From Agrobacterium rubi TR3 = NBRC 13261 (GTDB lineage: Bacteria > Pseudomonadota > Alphaproteobacteria > Rhizobiales > Rhizobiaceae), in NCBI RefSeq assembly GCF_000739935.1, contig NZ_BBJU01000013.1, positions 1 through 64,000 of the forward strand: DNA of 64,000 nucleotides. The letters are read 5' to 3'. The notes beneath the pieces were generated by a model. That model was not told the origin of the DNA. It did not search any database and worked only from the letters and a program-made list of their open reading frames with translations. The translations under genes and the position numbers were made by a program. Numbering within the stretch: position 1 is the first letter of the stretch; every line of letters starts with the position of its first letter. Below, one piece after another: positions 63,465 to 64,000 of this stretch.

Positions 63465-64000
63465 TTATTCTGCAGCGGCGAGAAACTCGCCATCCATGAA
63501 GTGAGGGAACCATGATTCATGGGCGTTGCGCAATTCTTTAATCTCCACGGCGCGGGCGGTACCCAGCTTTACGACAGAGCCGCCGGTCTTGCCGATGACA
63601 GTGACGGAAACGCCAGCCGCCGCAGCACGGGATTTCAGCGTTTCGAGTTCCGCTTGGCGAATAGTGAGCACGTAGCGGCCTTGATCTTCGCCGTAGAATG
63701 TCGCGACGGGGTTGTGGCCTTCGACCGCATCCACAGTGGCACCAATGTCCGATGCAATGGCCATTTCGGCGACGGCGAGAGCGAGGCCACCGGACGAGCA
63801 ATCGTGGACGGCAGTCGTCAGACCATCGGTGATGACTGAGCGAACGAAATCGCCGGTCTTCTTTTCATGCGCCAGATCCACATGCGGGGCAGGGCCATCG
63901 GTGCGGCCATGGACGTCGCGCATGTAGACAGACTGCGCGATGTGGGTGCCAAGACCATCAGGCGCACCTGCAAGCAGAATGACCTCGTCGCTGGCTGCAA
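63465..64000 (-). CDS. purL: Phosphoribosylformylglycinamidine synthase subunit PurL, C-terminal part
   Basis: The visible 178 residues are the C-terminal end of PurL, which makes FGAM from FGAR, ATP and glutamine in purine synthesis. They include A-S-D-E-V-I-L-L-A-G-A-P-D-G-L-G-T-H at the window edge and V-H-D-C-S-S-G-G-L-A-L-A-V-A-E-M of the AIRS C-terminal domain. The gene runs beyond the window edge at 64000. It is followed closely by the BolA-type gene, as in other rhizobia. Confidence 0.92.
   Translation of the reverse strand, partial: AASDEVILLAGAPDGLGTHIAQSVYMRDVHGRTDGPAPHVDLAHEKKTGDFVRSVITDGLTTAVHDCSSGGLALAVAEMAIASDIGATVDAVEGHNPVATFYGEDQGRYVLTIRQAELETLKSRAAAAGVSVTVIGKTGGSVVKLGTARAVEIKELRNAHESWFPHFMDGEFLAAAE

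Overview
The right-hand part of the window (about 33.2-64 kb) is ordinary alphaproteobacterial, Rhizobiales-type chromosome, most like Agrobacterium/Rhizobium. It carries a B12-dependent ribonucleotide reductase, gpt, a yajC-secDF operon followed by homologues of mitochondrial complex I assembly factors, trmFO, a DUF3772 MscS channel, a sarcosine/dimethylglycine dehydrogenase-like gene, lipB, bolA and the end of purL, with tRNA-Glu, tRNA-Lys and tRNA-Leu. Genes are tightly packed and separated by clear GC-rich hairpin terminators. This assignment rests on recognising protein families and gene order, not on a database search.

The left-hand part (1 to about 33.19 kb) is a defence island without housekeeping genes. 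From left to right it holds: a decayed RidA/LysR region (1-2.5 kb); an FRG-domain gene followed by a Lit-like (U49) zinc peptidase (3.05-4.9 kb); a reverse-strand pair made of a PD-(D/E)XK-like protein and a Swt1-type HEPN protein (5.1-8.2 kb); a decayed stretch (8.4-10.1 kb); a second HEPN protein (10.2-11.6 kb); an ATPase plus HNH pair of Septu type (13.2-15.7 kb) and an OLD-family nuclease (16.3-18.1 kb), bracketed by two broken DUF429 genes; a giant DUF4011/SF1 helicase with a Vsr-like nuclease domain and a GreA/GreB-like C-terminal domain (19.7-25.2 kb); a small exported protein; a SIR2-HerA pair (26.1-29.0 kb); and a three-gene CBASS operon of cyclase, E2-like protein and patatin phospholipase (32.9-30.2 kb, reverse strand). 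At least five modules match known anti-phage architectures. Two gene pairs (FRG with U49 peptidase; PD-(D/E)XK-like with Swt1-HEPN) are good candidates for systems I cannot name.

The boundary between the two parts is the most informative spot. About 20 bp beyond the nrdJ stop codon there is a sequence ending in CCCTACA with two 19-bp direct repeats spaced 20 bp apart (33147-33165 and 33167-33185). This is the pattern of the end of a Tn7/Tn402/CAST-like transposon (TGT...ACA terminus plus repeated transposase-binding sites). The position just downstream of a conserved gene's stop codon recalls Tn7 next to glmS. I infer that the defence island is cargo of such an element inserted at the 3' end of nrdJ. 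No transposase gene is in the window, so the other end and the tns/tni genes would have to lie to the left.

The island shows much decay between intact defence modules: frameshifts in LysR, RidA and a zinc-ribbon-like gene, two truncated DUF429 genes, and reverse-strand coding remnants. The core chromosome shows none. I saw no CRISPR array, rRNA, integrase or prophage genes.
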